Positions 5,158 through 5,931 of a DNA stretch of 5,931 nt are shown here, piece after piece. A program made the position numbers and the translations under genes. Source of the stretch: Deltaproteobacteria bacterium. GTDB lineage: Bacteria; Myxococcota_A; UBA796. Position 1 is the stretch's first letter. Each line of letters opens with the position of its first letter. The DNA lies in the NCBI GenBank assembly GCA_002707085.1, contig PALY01000024.1, positions 22,097-28,027 of the forward strand, in the 5' to 3' direction. The notes beneath the pieces are model-generated. The model was given only the letters and a program-made list of their open reading frames with translations, was not told the origin of the DNA and did not search any database.

Positions 5158-5931
5158 AGAGCCTCTCAATTCCCAAGCACAAAAAGAGCTGGGGCTTGCG
5201 CTGGTGAATCAACTGCAGGTCTACCTGAAGTCGCTTCACACCTATACGGCCAACAATACGATGGTCATCCGCGCCTTGGATGGCCTGAATGATTCACTCC
5301 AAGAACATTTCAAGAATCACCCGTCCGACACCCTTCAGATTCAACTTCTGCCTGAAGAAACCTTCTTCAACAACACACTGCTTCCCATCGCGTTGAAAGA
5401 CTTTGAACGCATTCGAATACTCACTGAAGACCTCCGTTCATTGGACATTGGAGAGGTGGTCTTTGATGCACGCGTCAACCAACAATCTTTGAGTGAGTTG
5501 GCAGGGTCCATCCATACGGCACTGCACGAAGCAGGCACCAAAATACAACGGTCCTATGCTGGGATCGAACTGAACGAGCTGAAGTCTTCCGCTGCCGGGT
5601 CGGCACAACGCGAGGCATACCAAATGTGTGTCTGGCTTTTTGCTGGCCTACTGGATGGACTCGACGGCTTTACCGATCTCGTGGATGAAGGCCGGGTGCC
5701 TACGCTCGTCCCCTTTATGCGGCATACCCGTTTGGTCGTAGACCTTGCGGCAGAACGCAGTGTTGTTTTGCGGCACCTCTGCTTTGCACGAGGCGACCAA
5801 AACCAGGAATCACTCTCTCACTTGGTGGCCTGTAGAACCATTATTTCGATTCAGTTTCTACGAAGCCTCGGCCGAAACCGTTCACAACTGATGGCCGTGG
5901 GACTCGCGTCCATTCTTGACCGCACAACAGC
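5150..5931 (+). CDS. Protein with an apparently degenerate HD-type phosphohydrolase domain (3' end outside window)
   Basis: This GTG start overlaps the HEAT-like gene by 8 bases; 260 codons are visible and the frame runs off the right edge. An in-frame ATG at 5123 would add nine residues (MTKVKRRIK) but lacks a binding site. Residues about 15-125 form a module like the one in the preceding protein: helices, strand TLQIQLLPEETFFNN (61-75), then RILTEDLRSLDIGEVVFDAR (89-108) and VNQQSLSELAGSI (109-121). After a linker, residues 155-260 follow the layout of the HD/HD-GYP-like domain of myxobacterial proteins: a helix AYQMCVWLFAGLLDGLDGF (156-174), RHTRLVVDLA (191-200), SHLVACRTIISIQFLRSLG (223-241) and RNRSQLMAVGLASILDRTT (242-260). 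His224 sits where the family's NHSVNV histidine lies, but the expected ALLHDIGK is SILDRTT, so His-Asp is Asp257-Arg258. It probably does not hydrolyse phosphoesters and may instead bind nucleotide or protein. The family call is inferred from pattern. Confidence 0.6.
   Translation, partial: MSEEPLNSQAQKELGLALVNQLQVYLKSLHTYTANNTMVIRALDGLNDSLQEHFKNHPSDTLQIQLLPEETFFNNTLLPIALKDFERIRILTEDLRSLDIGEVVFDARVNQQSLSELAGSIHTALHEAGTKIQRSYAGIELNELKSSAAGSAQREAYQMCVWLFAGLLDGLDGFTDLVDEGRVPTLVPFMRHTRLVVDLAAERSVVLRHLCFARGDQNQESLSHLVACRTIISIQFLRSLGRNRSQLMAVGLASILDRTT

Overview
The window (5,931 bases, GC a little above 50% by eye) looks like a chromosomal stretch from a Gram-negative bacterium of the myxobacterial/deltaproteobacterial kind. 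I infer this from four things: an outer-membrane beta-barrel tail, a large lipoprotein combining an acidic linker, an anchor-type beta-sandwich domain and a lectin fold, a succinyl-CoA:3-ketoacid CoA-transferase, and a HEAT-type protein next to an HD-like protein. I cannot name a genus. I see no tRNA, rRNA, CRISPR array, insertion sequence or integrase.

Layout. (1) 1-360, plus strand: the 3' end of a gene for a small porin-like outer-membrane protein. (2) 370-1732, minus strand: scoA-scoB, a tightly coupled two-gene unit for the A and B subunits of 3-oxoacid CoA-transferase, converging on gene 1 with only 9 bases between the stops. (3) 1820-3193, minus strand, upstream of scoA: a 457-residue lipoprotein with an ASH/choice-of-anchor D-like domain, an Ig/PKD-like domain and an L-type (legume) lectin-like domain that keeps its putative metal-binding Asp/Asn/Asp set. 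(4) 3194-3474: a divergent intergenic region with a 7-bp inverted repeat and a 10-bp-phased direct repeat. (5) 3475-5157, plus strand: a 560-residue alpha-helical, HEAT-like protein. (6) 5150-5931, plus strand, cut by the window end: a protein overlapping gene 5 by 8 bases. Its N-terminal module resembles that of gene 5, and it continues into what looks like an HD-type phosphohydrolase domain whose HD motif is replaced by Asp-Arg.

How the genes fit together. ScoA and ScoB form one enzyme that activates acetoacetate with succinyl-CoA, so the cell can use or make ketone bodies or PHB-derived acids. The lipoprotein is probably displayed on the cell surface or in the periplasm and binds glycans; its link to scoAB is positional only. 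Genes 5 and 6 form a translationally coupled pair with a related N-terminal module and are the most interesting part of the window: a HEAT scaffold paired with an apparently catalytically dead HD-domain protein suggests a signalling or assembly role rather than an enzymatic one. This is inference from sequence pattern alone.
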